Source: Prorocentrum cordatum (lineage: Eukaryota; Sar; Dinophyceae; Prorocentrales; Prorocentraceae). From it: a DNA stretch of 64,000 nt. Made by a program: the position numbers and the translations under genes. The notes under the pieces are model-generated. The model was not told the DNA's origin, searched no databases, and worked only from the letters and a program-made list of their open reading frames with translations. This document shows, one piece after another, positions 11,065 through 22,460 of this stretch (its first letter is position 1; each line of letters opens with the position of its first letter). The stretch covers positions 278,050 to 342,049 of the forward strand of contig CAUYUJ010015304.1 in assembly GCA_963575745.1 (NCBI GenBank), in the 5' to 3' direction.

Positions 11065-12228
11065 CTGACGAGCTGAAGCAGCAGGACGGTGGGTGGTATA
11101 GGAGTACGAGGGCTGGCCGGCGCAGGAGAAGAGGAGGACGACGAAAGCGAGGGAGGGACCAGAGAGAGAGGACGAGGAGAAGGAGGAAGCAGGCACGCAG
11201 GATGGAGGAGGGAGAGTGGCTGCAGGATGATGTGGGCGATGACCCAGCAGACATCGGCCGTCTCAGTTGTTTCGAGGCACGGGCTCCTGGCCGCTCGACC
11301 ACGTCCCCAGGAAGAGCTCTCCGTCCCGGGGTCGTTTTGTTGACGGCCCCGAGGCCCAGGGAGGGCCCCGAGAGGCCGAGAGCTAATCACAAAGAACCTC
11401 CGTCTCGATGTTTTCAAGCTGCAGGTTGTCTCGGGAGGCAGGTGGAGGAGACGGGGCTTTTTCCGGTCCTGTATTGAAATTTGCACTGGAGAGCGGATCC
11501 TGGTGTATTCGGGACCCTTTTGTATACATTCTTTGTTGTTTCCCCAGGACATCGGGGACAAAGTATACACCACACCACCCCAGCGTCGTCCCCGACCCTC
11601 AAGAAGTCCTGGGAGTGAAAAGCAACCCGCCACTGGTAATGCATGTGCTCCAGCTTCCGAGCAGAGGCCACGGCCGAGCACAGCCGCAGCGGGGCGAGGC
11701 GGGAGCGCGGCCGCGTCCTGGACGCGGAGCTCCTCCCTCGCGGGGCTGCTGCCGCCGCTCGCGCTCCTCGGGACCGCCCGCATGCTCTGGAACTGCAGAC
11801 TCGCCGAGCCGCGCGCACGATCGAGCTGGTCGAACTCGACGGCGAGCGAGGGGGGAAGTGCCGAGGAGGAGGCCTTCTCGGCAGGCGGCGGGGCTTCTCA
11901 GAAGCCCTCTGGCCTTCTGGGAAGTTTTCGGCATCTTCGGGGAAGGCTCAGGAAAATTCTCAGAAGGCCACGGGTCTTCTGAGCCTTCTGAAAAGGCCCC
12001 CCCCATGTGAGTTCCCCCCGGGCTCGCCGCCGACGAACCGAATCCCATCCAAGGGAGGCGAGCCTTACTCGGGGAGCGCGCGAGTGGTGTTCGAATCAAT
12101 CGATGCCTCGTACGAGGACGCAACGCCGCATCGATCGAGTCGCATACTCTAACCTGGGCAGGTTACAGCGTTCCGCTCGCAGCCGCGCAGTGCACCACCA
12201 TCGTCAGGTCCAAGGTCCCCTATCAACG
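11065..12228. other. Unassigned GC-rich stretch with local inverted repeats
   Basis: A forward frame at 11643-12152 includes a protein-like patch (ELQTRRAARTIELVELDGE) but overlaps equally open frames, so no CDS is called. Around 11880-12000 the words CTTCTGAGAAGG and their complements repeat; GGCTTCTCAGAAGCC near 11893 is a perfect hairpin with a one-base centre. Confidence 0.3.
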
Positions 12229-12286
12229 GGGGCATAGCTCAGCAGAGGGCGTAGGTTTTCCCGTACGCCCCTGTTTACCATGCCCC
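12229..12286 (+). other. tRNA-like double stem-loop, not a complete tRNA
   Basis: GGGGCAT at the start pairs with ATGCCCC at the end (7 bp). The interior holds TAGCTCAGCAGAGG, which resembles a tRNA A box, and a second hairpin GGGCGTA/TACGCCC with a 10-base loop. At 58 nt it is too short for a normal tRNA and no separate anticodon and T arms can be drawn. It may be a tRNA-derived SINE head, a degenerate tRNA or chance. Confidence 0.25.
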
Positions 12287-12849
12287 TTCTACGGAGCCTA
12301 AAATCAAGTCACGTCAGGTCGAGGGGGCCTATGGAGACGACTCGCTATGCAAGCGGAACCGGATGGCGTGGGACACTATAACAGAACGCGCATGCAATTG
12401 AATGGTAGTGGCCAGGGCATCGTTAAAGCATACATGATAAAGTGCATCGGGCCGTCTTCATGACATCTAGAAAATGCTTCTCCACCCGCTGCCAAGGGAA
12501 AGGCTATCCGACTATCCAGAGCCCGGGACCCCCTGAACAGAGGCAAAGCTAAACATGGAAAGCGGCGCTCCCCGGCCTAGGGTAACTACCTCTGCGCTTG
12601 CCGCTCGGCGAAGCGCGATTATCTTCGCGCTTTCGCACCGCTCCCCCCCGAACAGGGTGAGGGACTCGCGCCTCGCTCTGAAATCGCCCAGACCGCGAAG
12701 CGCACACTCGTGCAATCGGCACTCCCCGTGGGGAAACCAAAAGGTACCGATACCGCTACTCCCCGGACTTCTTCCTGGGTGCCCTCGGACTGCTGATCAG
12801 GATTTCGAGGCCAATCCAGCGGTGGCGACGAGGGCCTCCCAAGAGACCC
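12287..12849. other. Unassigned
   Basis: A forward frame at 12555-12938 ends inside the macrorepeat and is not convincing. The word GCGATTATCTTCGCGC near 12620 recurs in variant form near 19140 (CACGATTATCTTCGCGC), showing a small dispersed repeat. Confidence 0.25.
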
Positions 12850-13798
12850 AATTATCCCGGCAAAGCAACCTAACAGCGATGTGTAGGAGCATATCTGGAA
12901 GCATTCCCCTTAAGATTCAGATGAGAATCCAGTTGTAGAATTCTGCTGTTCTCGCAGTCGTAGTCGCATTCGCGATGACAGTCGCAGTGGCAACGGCAGT
13001 CACAGTCACAGCCTCAGCCTCAGCCTGCCTCAGCCTCAGCCTCAGCCTGCCTCAGCCTCAGCCTGCCTCAGCCTCAGCCTCAGCCTGCTTCAGCCTCAGC
13101 CTCAGTCTGCCTTCAGCCTCGGCCTCAGCCTCAGGCTGCCTCAGCCTCAGCCTGCATCAGCCTCAGCCTCAGCCTCAGCCTGCCTCAGCATCAGCCTGCC
13201 TCAGCCTCAGCCTCAGCCTGCCTCAGCCTCAGCCTCAGCCTGCTTCAGCCTCAGCCTCAGTCTGCCTTCAGCCTCGGCCTCAGCCTCAGCCTGCCTCAGC
13301 CTCAGCCTGCCTCAGCCTCAGCATCAGCCTGCCTCAGCATTCAAAATGTGGCCCGGGAATGGAGTTCTGGGAACTCGAAGAACACGAAGTGGCCTACAGT
13401 TGGCTCCGGGCATTCAAAATCATGCCCAGGAATGGAGTTCTGGGAACTCGAAGACCACGAAGTGGCCTACAGTTGGCTCCGGGCATTCAAAATGTGGCCC
13501 GGGAATGGAGTTCTGGGAACTCGAAGAGCACGAAGTGGCCTACAGTTGGCTCCGGGCATCCAAAATGTGGCCCGGGAATGGAGTTCTGGGAACTCGAAGA
13601 GCACGAAGTGGCCTACAGTTGGCTCCGGTTATTCAAAATGTGGCCCGGGAATGGAGTTCTGGGAGGTCGAAGAGCACGAAGTGTGTGACTGTTGGCTTAA
13701 AACGAGCCCGGCTCTGTTCCCGGTTCTTTTCCCCGGCACCCGCCCAGACCCCCCTGTGGAGTCATTAGATGCTCTCTTTTGAGTCCACTAGAAACCTA
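12850..13798 (+). repeat. Macrorepeat copy 1
   Basis: Begins ATTATCCCGGCAAAGCAACC, runs through a unique-looking leader, then a CAG/CTCAGC minisatellite (about 13005-13340), then five 73-bp units (about 13343-13690), and ends with a tail containing TTAAAACGAGCCCGGCTCTG and TCTTTTGAGTCCACTAG. Copies 2 and 3 repeat the same order with high identity. Confidence 0.85.
13343..13690 (+). repeat. 73-bp tandem repeat array 1 (about 5 units)
   Basis: The unit runs from AAAATGTGGCCCGGGAATGG through GGAACTCGAAGAGCACGAAG to GGCTCCGGGCATTC, and counts to 73 bp. Because 73 is not a multiple of three, each forward frame reads the unit in all three phases in turn, and all three are open. See the finding on frame cycling. 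Confidence 0.85.
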
Positions 13799-14822
13799 TT
13801 ATCCCGGCAAAGCAACCTAACAGCGATGTGTAGGAGCATATCTGGAAGCATTCCCCTTAAGATTCAGATGAGAATCCAGTTGTAGAATTCTGTTGTTCTC
13901 GCAGTCGTAGTCGCATTCGCGATGACAGTCGCAGCGGCAACGGCAGTCGCAGTCACAGCCTCAGCCTCAGCCTGCCTCAGCCTCAGCCTCAGCCTGCCTC
14001 AGCCTCAGCCTGCCTCAGCCTCAGCCTCGGCCTGCTTCAGCCTCAGCCTCAGTCTGCCTTCAGCCTCGGCCTCAGCCTCAGCCTGCCTCAGCCTCAGCCT
14101 GCATCAGCCTCAGCCTCAGCCTCAGCCTGCCTCAGCATCAGCCTGCTTCAGCCTCAGCCTCAGCCTGCCTCAGCCTCAGCCTCAGTCTGCTTCAGCCTCA
14201 GCCTCAGTCTGCCTTCAGCCTCGGCCTCAGCCTCAGCCTGCCTCAGCCTCAGCCTGCCTCGGCCGCAGCATCAGCCTGCCTCAGCATTCAAAATGTGGCC
14301 CAGGAATGGAGTTCTGGGAACTAGAAGAACACGAAGTGGCCTACAGTTGGCTCCGGGCATTCAAAATCATGCCCAGGAATGGAATACTGGGAACTCGAAG
14401 AGCACGAAGTGGCCTACAGTTGGCTCCGGGCATTCAAAATGCGGCCCGGGAATGGAGTTTTGGGAACTCGAAGACCACGAAGTGGCCTACGATTGCCTCC
14501 GGGCATCCAGAATCATGCCCAGGAATGGAGTTCTGGGAAGTCGAAGAACACAAAGTGGCCTACAGTTGGCTCCGGGCATCCAAAATGTGGCCCGGGAATG
14601 GAGTTCTGGGAACTCGAAGAGCACGAAGTGTGTGACTGTTGGCTCCGGTTATTCAAAATGTGGCCCGGGAATGGAGTTCTGGGAGGTCGAAGAGCACGAA
14701 GTGTGTGACTGTTGGCTTAAAACGAGCCCGGCTCTGTTCCCGGTTCTTTTCCCTGGCACCCGCCCAGACCCCCCTGTGGAGTCATCAGATGCTCTCTTTT
14801 GAGTCCACTAGAAACCTATCAG
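13799..14822 (+). repeat. Macrorepeat copy 2
   Basis: Starts with the same ATTATCCCGGCAAAGCAACC leader; minisatellite about 13950-14286, 73-bp array about 14288-14710 (six units), and the same tail. Followed by a short duplicated word ATCAGCAAAAGCTGTTAGGT. Confidence 0.85.
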
Positions 14823-15112
14823 CAAAAGCTGTTAGGTCATCAGCAAAAGCTGTTAGGTAAAAAGGGGAAAACGAGGAAAGGTAGCGGTATGGGTACCAAT
14901 TTCCTCCTCTGACGAAGACAGATCGGAGCTCCCCTCAGCGAAAAGTAAAGGTGGGGATCGGGTGGGCAGGAGGTGGGTTTGGGAGGCAAACACCTCTCGG
15001 GACAAGCGCCCCTATGCGAACCATTGATCTCAGGTCGGGCATGTCCTCCTGCAGTTTTTGATCTGCGGGCATGTCCTCCTACAGGCGTTGGTTTACCAAC
15101 AACAAAGACAAA
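14823..15112. other. Spacer between macrorepeat copies 2 and 3
   Basis: Not part of the macrorepeat. It contains two copies of GGGCATGTCCTCCT about 35 bp apart and no protein-like frame. Confidence 0.4.
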
Positions 15113-16145
15113 ATTATCCCGGCAAAGCAACCTAACAGCGATGTGTAGGAGCATATCTGGAAGCATTCCCCTTAAGATTCAGATGAGAATACACTTGTAG
15201 AATTATGTTGTTCTCGCAGTCGTAGTCGCATTCGCGATGACAGTCGCAGCGGCAACGGCAGTCGCAGTCACAGCCTCAGCCTCAGCCTGCCTCAGCCTCA
15301 GCCTCAGCCTGCCTCAGCCTCAGCCTGCCTCAGCCTCAGCTTCCTCAGCCTCAGTCTGCCTTCAGCCTCGGCCTCAGCCTCAGCCTGCCTCAGCCTCAGC
15401 CTGCTCAGCCTCAGCCTCAGCCTCAGCCTCTCAGCATCAGCCTGCCTCAGCCTCAGCCTCAGCCTCAGCCTCAGCCTCAGCCTCAGCCTCAGCCTGCTTC
15501 AGCCTCAGCCTCAGTCTGCCTTCAGCCTCGGCCTCAGCCTCAGCCTGCCTCAGCCTCAGCCTGCCTCGGCCGCAGCATCAGCCTGCCTCAGCATTCAAAA
15601 TGTGGCCCAGGAATGGAATTCTGGGAACTAGAAGAACACGAAGTGGCCTACAGTTGGCTCCGGGCATTCAAAATCATGCCCAGGAATGGAATTCTGGGAA
15701 CTCGAAGAGCACGAAGTGGCCTACAGTTGGCTCCGGGCATTCAAAATGTGGCCCGGGAATAAAGTTTGGGAACTCGAAGAGCACGAAGTGGCCTACAGTT
15801 GGCTCCGGGTATCCAAAATCATGCCCAGGAATGGAGTTCTGGGAAGTCGAAGAACACGAAGTGGCCTACAGTTGGCTCCAGGCATCCAAAATGTGGCCCG
15901 GGAATGGAGTTCTGGGAACTCGAAGAGCACGAAGTGTGTGACTGTTGGCTCCGGTTATTCAAAATGTGGCCCGGGAATGGAGTTCTGGGAGGTCGAAGAG
16001 CACGAAGCGTATGACTGTTGGCTTAAAACGAGCCCGGCTCTGTTCCCGGTTCTTTTCCCCGGCACCCGCCCAGACCCCCCTGTGGAGTCATCAGATGCTC
16101 TCTTTTGAGTCCACTAGAAACCTATCAGCAAAAGCTGTTAGGTAA
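15113..16145 (+). repeat. Macrorepeat copy 3
   Basis: Same leader, a rearranged minisatellite (about 15268-15594, with a longer pure CTCAGC run), a 73-bp array at about 15597-16020, and the same tail and AGCAAAAGCTGTTAGGT word at the end. Confidence 0.85.
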
Positions 16146-16960
16146 ATATGTTGGCTGACTCTGTTCGTACCTTCCTCCTGCAGAGGGCCAGGGCCCCCCT
16201 CTGCGGCCCCCTCGTCCCCCGTGCCCCCCTTCTCGGGAGCGGCCAAGAGGGGGGTAGCGGCCAAGAGGGGGGTGCCCAAGAGGAGGGGGTGCAAATCATG
16301 ACCGGCGGCATGTGCGCGGCCGAGCGGGGGGGCCAGGGACGTAATGAAATAAGAAGAGGCGCCATAAAGTCTGGGGAAATATCACGGCCCCGCCATGATA
16401 TCCACCCCCCCCCTAGTCATCACCCCCCTCTTTGCCGCCCCCGACCTTCGCTGCAACTCCGCCTCCGGCGCCCTGCCCGGGCTCTCCTCCGCGCCGCCGC
16501 CCCCCCCCCTCCGGAACCGCGGCCGCGCTGCGCCCCGCGCGCCCGACTCCTCGAGCAGAAGGCCCCCCGGGGCCCCGGCCGCCCGAGCAGGGCGCGCACG
16601 GCCAGGACGGAACGCAGAAACGGGGGCCACGACCAACGAGAGGAGGAGGAGGAGGAGGGGGAGGGGGAGGAGGAGGAGGAGCAGGAGGAGGAGGAGGAGG
16701 GTGAGGAGGAGGAGGAGGAGGAGGAGCAGCAGGAGGAGCAGCAGGAGGAGGAGGAGGCCCCCCCCGACATACCCACACAGGAGGGGATATACGATCCAGG
16801 GTCTGCCCCCCCTCCCTCGTGCCCAGGACCAAGAAGACGGGGGAGAAGACGGGGAAACGGAGACCAAGACCAAGACCATGACGAAGAAAAGGAGGGAGAC
16901 CATGACCACAACCAAGACCATGACCATGACCGAGAAGACTGGGGACAGGGACCATGACCA
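16146..16960. repeat. Low-complexity block with (GGA)n and GACCAAGAC tracts
   Basis: 16225-16290 has three GCCCAAGAGGGGG-type words; 16637-16757 is an AGG/CAGG purine microsatellite; 16855-16960 is a GACCAAGAC/GACCATGAC hexamer-nonamer run. A 269-codon forward frame spans the block but consists of poly-Pro, poly-Glu and Asp-His repeats and carries no domain, so no CDS is called. Confidence 0.6.
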
Positions 16961-18470
16961 GGGGAGGGGAAGGAAACGGGGACCATGGCCAAGACTGCGC
17001 GCGGAAACGTCGTTAGAATAAGAAGAAGAGCCATGAACATAAACTTTTGGTGCTCCGAGCGGATTTCTTGGATCTGCGAAATTCGCGCGGACTTCTGAGT
17101 TTTTATCTTTGTCTCATTGTTCGTTCCCCGAGGGAAGCAGATGCAGCTGGAGGGGGAGAAAACGGAGACAATGAGCAAGACCGAACACGGAAACGTCGTG
17201 CCGATCTTGGTCAACGTTAGTAATGGTCGGCGTCAACTCGTGGATCACCCTCGCGAAAAGGCAACGGCCGACATAGGCCGTGACCAGGATCGGCAGGGAG
17301 AAAATCCCGCGGCGTCTTGGTCATGCTCGGTGCGTTTCTATTCCCACGAGCAGCAGCGGGAGCGCGAGGTGCGGTCACCTTCGCGCCCCAGCGGGCTGGG
17401 TCCACGACCAGTTCACGCAACGGCGGTGCCGGCGCTGGTCTCCGACACCGCGTCGTGCACCGCTCGGAGCGGTGTTCGGACTGCGCGTGCACTTCGCGGC
17501 TGCACGTAAGAGTGGCCCTTGGCAGGACTGAAGCGCGCAGGGCCGCTGTCATCGCATCAACCTCGGCCATCTGAGGACCCCGCTGTACCCGCACCAAAGG
17601 TCACTCCGGCGAAAGGTCACTCTCGCGTATAGCCGACGTTCGATGCCCGCCGATTTTGGGCCAACAGCGGCGCCAGACCCCACCGTGCCCGGGGATGTTT
17701 CGGGCGGTTTGCCCGTATAGTGTCTTGGACTCGGGAGCGCTCAGAGCAGAATGTGAGGATGTCTCGAGCGAGGCGCTGGTTTCAGCACCCCCAGGAGGAG
17801 CCGCCAGGGGTAGGACATGTGCCCACTCGCGCCCAGATTGTGGGCATGTCTCAGGCACTCAGCCTCAAGCGCACGCGCTGGGGTGGCCGCCGCGCCAGAG
17901 CGGCGCGAGTCTGCTGCAGCAATGGGCAATGATAGGGGCGACCAGCTCAGAAGATGAAGCGTCGAGCTGGAATCGGCGATGCATCGCAGATGGATCAACG
18001 CTAGGCTCCCGATAGCGAACCCGCACGTTCCTGGGTGGAAAGGGCTATCGGGCCCCCATCAGCGACGACTTGGCGATTGGGGGACGATGCATCCCCCCCT
18101 AGGCCTACCCCCGTCCCCGGTGGTTTTCGGGTCACAACTCGGCTCTCCGACGGCCGTTCGGGGCGATCTGGGCACCTCCGGGACTCCTCTCGGCGAGGAG
18201 CAGCCGCTGGAGGGAACCCTGAAGCTTAAGACTGCGGGAACCCCACGGAAACGCTCGAAAACCTGAAACCTCCACCCCGCAGAGACTTGCCCCCCCATGG
18301 GCCTCTCACCCCATAATCGCTGCCCGTCTGCAGAGCATCGGGCCGCTCGAGCCGCGGGCGACGACCTCCGACGAGCGCGCAGGCGGCTCCGGTTCCGAGG
18401 GGCTGGCGCGGGCGGTTTGGTTCCGAGGGGTAGGAGTGTTATTGAAGGGGACCCAGGACACACAAATAAA
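16961..18470. other. No gene recognised
   Basis: Several frames of 85-126 codons occur on both strands between 17117 and 18015 without recognisable motifs. The stretch is GC-rich and shows no long repeat shared with the rest of the window. Confidence 0.3.
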
Positions 18471-18479
18471 TACAATAGA

Positions 18480-18556
18480 GGATTCCCCATATTTCCCCAT
18501 ATTTTCTGGATTTTCGGGTTCCCCCCACTTCCCATATTTTCCCATATTTTCCTGGG
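18480..18556 (+). repeat. Short CCCATATTTTC tandem words
   Basis: Five imperfect copies of CCCCATATTTTC/CCCATATTTTCC in an AT-rich island, ending before CTGGGAATAG. Sharply different in composition from its GC-rich surroundings. Confidence 0.6.
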
Positions 18557-19560
18557 AATAGACGATAAATTGTGTTTGTGTGTTTTTTTCCCCTCCTGAG
18601 TTATGCCCGGGGCGGAGATTTATCCGTCACCGCCGCTCGGGGGATTGATTTTCGGGGCCCTCGGCAGGGGCGAACGTGGATACACTTGGCCCTTACAGGG
18701 CCCCAGCATATTGTCTTAACCGACAGACAGGGTGCACGATCAAGATGCAGGGACCTTGGACGCCCGTGCCGAGGCTGTTCGAGCGGGGCGGGCCCTCGAA
18801 GATGGTTGAGGATGGACCGAAGATAACGGAAGAGGCAAGGATGCAAGGGCTTGCAGTGTCGATCATCCTTACTCTCAGCGAAGAACGTATCCATACCCAG
18901 CACATGCCGAAGTACCCGAAGACCGAACCCACAGGCGGTGGTGATGGATTGACCGTCGCCTCGGAGGCCGGCATCGAAGTCGCTGAGCGGAGCGGTAGGT
19001 TCAACCACCCTTTCGGCTAGGTAACCTAACTTCGCGCATCCCGGCCCACGATGCGCGATACGTGGTTTTCTTCGCGCCATCGCACCCCCTCCCCCACTGG
19101 AGAAGGACAACCACTCTGGCCAAGACCGCGGCGCGCGATCCACGATTATCTTCGCGCCCCTGCTCGTGGCGGAGGTCCTTGAAGAGTTTCCCATCCTGAC
19201 CGCACACTGGGCCTGGCCCTGGAAAGGCAAGGCGAAAGCCGTCGACCTGAACTTGTTACCCCTATCAGCTAAAGTCAAAATCCGCGTTCGGCTGGGCCCC
19301 AGGATCGTTGCGGGGCCAATGTCCGAAACCTCGACCTGGACAGGGAACGCGGGGAGACCATCATTGAAGCCGGGGGGGGGGGGGGCCAACTCGGAGCAGC
19401 GCCTCATACGCCGTAGACAACAAGCGCTGCACCGTGGTGCCTCCGCCCCGCCGCCCACTCTACGGGATTCCATCTCGGCCCGCCAGGGAGTCCTCGCTGT
19501 TCATTGTGCTCCGACACCTGTAACTCCCAGTGTAAATATGTGGAAATCTCTTGAAAGTCA
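18557..19560. other. Unassigned stretch with competing frames
   Basis: A forward frame at 18676-19020 (114 codons) has balanced composition, with VEDGPKITEEARMQGLAVS and a His/Met-containing middle, and could be an exon. A minus-strand frame of 290 codons (18601-19473) covers the same ground and might belong to the decayed LINE beyond it. I cannot choose. Confidence 0.25.
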
Positions 19561-19573
19561 CGAGCAAGATCAG

Positions 19574-20511
19574 CTAGAAGACGCGGGTCTTGAGGGAGGG
19601 CGTGCTCGGGCCGCCGATACACCTCGCCCCAGCACTCCGCCAGGTTCGCTTCCTTGCAAGCTGAGCAATAGAAGGAGAGAGAGAGAGAGAGAAGGAAAAA
19701 GAAAGAGAGAGAGAGAGAGACAGAGATAGAGAGAGAGAGACCATAGAGGTGTCAGGAGCGCCCCTACACCTCCAGCCTTGCGCCTGGCATGTGGAAAAAA
19801 CAATGTCGTCGTCAAGCGTCGGCCCAGCGTCTACGCCGTCCGCCTCGCTTTCTCGCAGCTGGCGCCCTATGCCACGGCGCCCAGTTGAGCGCTCTCTCAC
19901 TCCACCGGCTGTCTGCGCAGACGGAGATCTTGTCGGCCAGGGCCTTTTGCGCCTTCCTGAAGAGCGCGGCCCAATCCTCCACTCCGAACATGGCGGCAAG
20001 CCCCTTGCTGATGTGAGCGGCCCGCTTGATGCGGGAAACCCACGACGCATCTGCATGGCGTCCAACGCGCGACATTTTGCGCAGCATGCTGCGCTGCGTC
20101 GTGCGAAGCTTCTTCTCTTGGCCCACGGTCAGGAGTCCCATATCCAGCGGCATACAACGCGCTTGGAGTGACGCAAGCATGGAACAAACGCATGCGATGC
20201 CGGAGAGGTAGACGTTGCTGGCACAGGATTTCCTTCAATCGGGAGAATGCTGCCGATCCAGCAGAAATTCGATGCGTGAGCACTGTCTCGGGGCAAGTTT
20301 CCAAACTGAACTTCCTGCCCAAGTATCTCTCTGACTCACCCTGCTGGAGGGCACGAGCGTCGCGCCCCATGCAGCTCGCGGCGAAGGGTCGCGGAACAGA
20401 TTTTACGAATATAATAGTCTTCCCCATGTGCACTTTCAAACCACCTTTTTTCGCCTCAGTCTCCAGGTCGACGATCATACTGGTCACGCCCCGCTTGTTT
20501 GTGCAAGGCAA
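19574..20511 (-). pseudogene. LINE RT C-terminal region, frameshifted
   Basis: The first frame (20511 down) reads KKGGLKVHMGKTIIFV, then GESERYLGRKFSLET and LPLRHRMRLFHACVTPSALY. These fit the 'GL.I...KT.....', 'YLG..LS', and 'LPLR.R..LF...V.P.LLYG' pattern that follows the catalytic motif in one group of LINE RTs. After a frameshift near 20150 the second frame continues with EKKLRTTQRSMLRKMSRV, 'DWAALFRKAQKALADKI' and 'RWSERALNWAPW', the usual continuation. A third frame then carries RRRRWADA/LDDDI. The protein is therefore collinear with an intact relative but split into three frames. Inactive. Confidence 0.7.
19674..19742 (+). repeat. (GA)n microsatellite
   Basis: Mostly pure GA dinucleotides with a GGAAAAAGAAA interruption, purines on the plus strand, located within the 3' part of the decayed LINE. 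Confidence 0.9.
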
Positions 20512-21750
20512 GACAACGTTTCAGGGTCGAGAAGGTCGCCAACAGCAAAAAAGGACAGCTTGCGTTTCTTACCGGCCAGGACCTCAACAGAGCTTGCACA
20601 CATGCTCGCCGCGCTGCATATGCGTGCCCACTAGCCGTCGCACAGAAATGTTGTAACATGTGTGATGCTAGGCGATGCGATGCACATTCTGAATGGAACA
20701 TGTCGTGGACGCCACGCTATTTCTTCAGAAGCGATAGAGCACGGGGGCAAGAACGTGAAGGAGCAGGTCTATGTGCACGCGCATCGCGCATGAGCCCCAG
20801 ACAAACATACGTTTGGTCTTCCACCCACCGGCCCTCGACGGTAAAGCTGACGAGTATGAGCGCCCTTGGCCGCGAACATCGCAGCGTTGCACTCCATGAA
20901 GCATTCGTAAGGACCATCGCTGATTTCGCACTCACTCAAGACACTCCCCACCAAACCAGGATGCTCTGGACGAATGGTGACCCGCGTCGAGGGGGGGGCA
21001 GGATCAGCCCCCGGAGCGACATGCCCAAAAACTGGAACATGATCAAATCATCCGCGTCTGTCGTGAGCGAGCCCCATCACAGACGGGCGTGCGCGCCAGC
21101 CTAGCACATCCGCCGTCGGAGGTGACCAGTAAACGCGGCCGAGGCGGCAGAGACATGAGACAATCCCACGTCTGGAGGTCCTGTGAGCAGGTTCCTGTGC
21201 GCGGATCCCTACGAGCTCGCAACGCGCGCCTGCATCCCTCGAAAAAGTGATGCTATCTTCGAAAGGAACGCCGATGCTGTCGCCCATTGCTTGCCCAGTC
21301 CGGTCAGTTCCTGGGAGATTCCAATCGCCGCCGAGGCAAGTGAGACAAACCTTTGGCGCGACCAGGCACACTGAGACTAAGCCGATGGAGAAGGCGGTGA
21401 ACAGCGCCAGCAGACAGACGGATCCACGCGCGCCTTCCCAACTACGAGTTGCCCCTGGGAGTCCTAAAGCCGAGCAAGAAGGACCCGACCTCTCACAACT
21501 TCACAACGCCTATCTGCGGGCAACCTCTGGACGAGGCCTGAAAAATATTGCACCGCCAGCATTCGGGGCACTGCTGAATTACCAATGCGGAAGTGGCAAG
21601 GGAAGTCGCGTCCCAAAGACTCCAGCTCATCAAACGTACCATGCGTCTCCTCGGCGAATGCAACACTGAATAGCTCGGCGATGTTTCGGAACCTAATGTA
21701 CTTACGGCACTGACGCTGACGATCGACCTTGATACCTCCTAACAACGCCT

Positions 21751-22460
21751 GCGAATTTCAAAACAAAAACCCAAAACTAAACCAGCCGAAAAGGGAACAC
21801 CCACGAACTCAAAAAATGACCTGTCTTAAGCCAGGCAACTACCGAGCGCATATTACGGCGCGCGACGCCAAGGAGGAGGGGGGGAAGAAGACGATAAGGA
21901 CGAGGCGAGATAGGAAGGAGGAGGCCCGCAAAGGCGCGCATTCAGTGCACGTCTTCCCCGTCGTGGACCACAACGCGGACGAGCAGTAGTAGAGCGCTGA
22001 CCCGACGAGCGCGCCAAGAAAATTGCTCTGGTTCGCCCCCAGGACGACGGTTTCCTAGCGTTGCTTCGCGACGAGCGTCGAGACGCGCTCAGCAAGTGCA
22101 TCTATGAAACCCTGCTCGAAGCCAACCGTTGCCACGTCGGCCTGCGGGGGGGCGTCGCCAGCGCCCCCCTCGCGCTCAGATCCTAGCGAGGCATCGCTGA
22201 GTTGGACGGGTGGAGGAAGCCAGCAAACAGGTTCGAGCCGAGCTTCACGCGTGGAGCCTAAAGGCCCTTAGTCTTCACCTCCGCGCTGGCATTCTGCCAG
22301 CAAGGACACAGGGCGCAAGAGCGATCCCTGATCGGCAGCGGCTGATCCCACCCAGCCCTCAAAGGCACCACCTCGGCACTGCGCGGATACGCCGACGTCG
22401 GGTGAGCGGTGTCACTGCGAGTAGAAGCATGAAACGGTTGACCGTCATCCTCGTTCTCAC
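21751..22460 (+). other. Two short protein-like frames, unassigned
   Basis: 21729-21989 ends with the protein-like HSVHVFPVVDHNADEQ. A second frame without an ATG (22001-22183, stop at 22184) reads DERAKKIALVRPQDDGF and DALSKCIYETLLEANRCHV, which looks like real coding sequence, possibly an exon or gene remnant. No family is recognised. ATG at 22430 opens a short hydrophobic stretch, discussed under rejected items. Confidence 0.25.

Larger units (their letters stand above)
19570..21750 (-). mobile_element. Decayed LINE, minus strand (lineage 2)
   Basis: In transcription order: an endonuclease patch around 21.05-21.37 kb (CLGGDWNLPGTDRTG, resembling the 'GGDFN' strand of APE-type endonucleases), unreadable palm sequence around 20.5-20.95 kb, then a clear post-palm region from 20511 to about 19570. 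Several frameshifts. It differs from lineage 1 and from the hairpin-targeting LINEs. Ends are approximate. Confidence 0.6.

Noticed and set aside
10974-11783. 270-codon minus-strand frame with poly-Pro and poly-Ser
   Set aside because: Its C-terminal third is the (AGG)n tract read backwards and the remainder has no recognisable domain.
12229-12286. Complete tRNA gene
   Set aside because: Only 58 nt, no T arm and no anticodon arm with a 7-base loop.
16148-16957. 269-codon forward frame with poly-Glu and Asp-His repeats
   Set aside because: It is a translation of the AGG microsatellite and GACCAAGAC tract.
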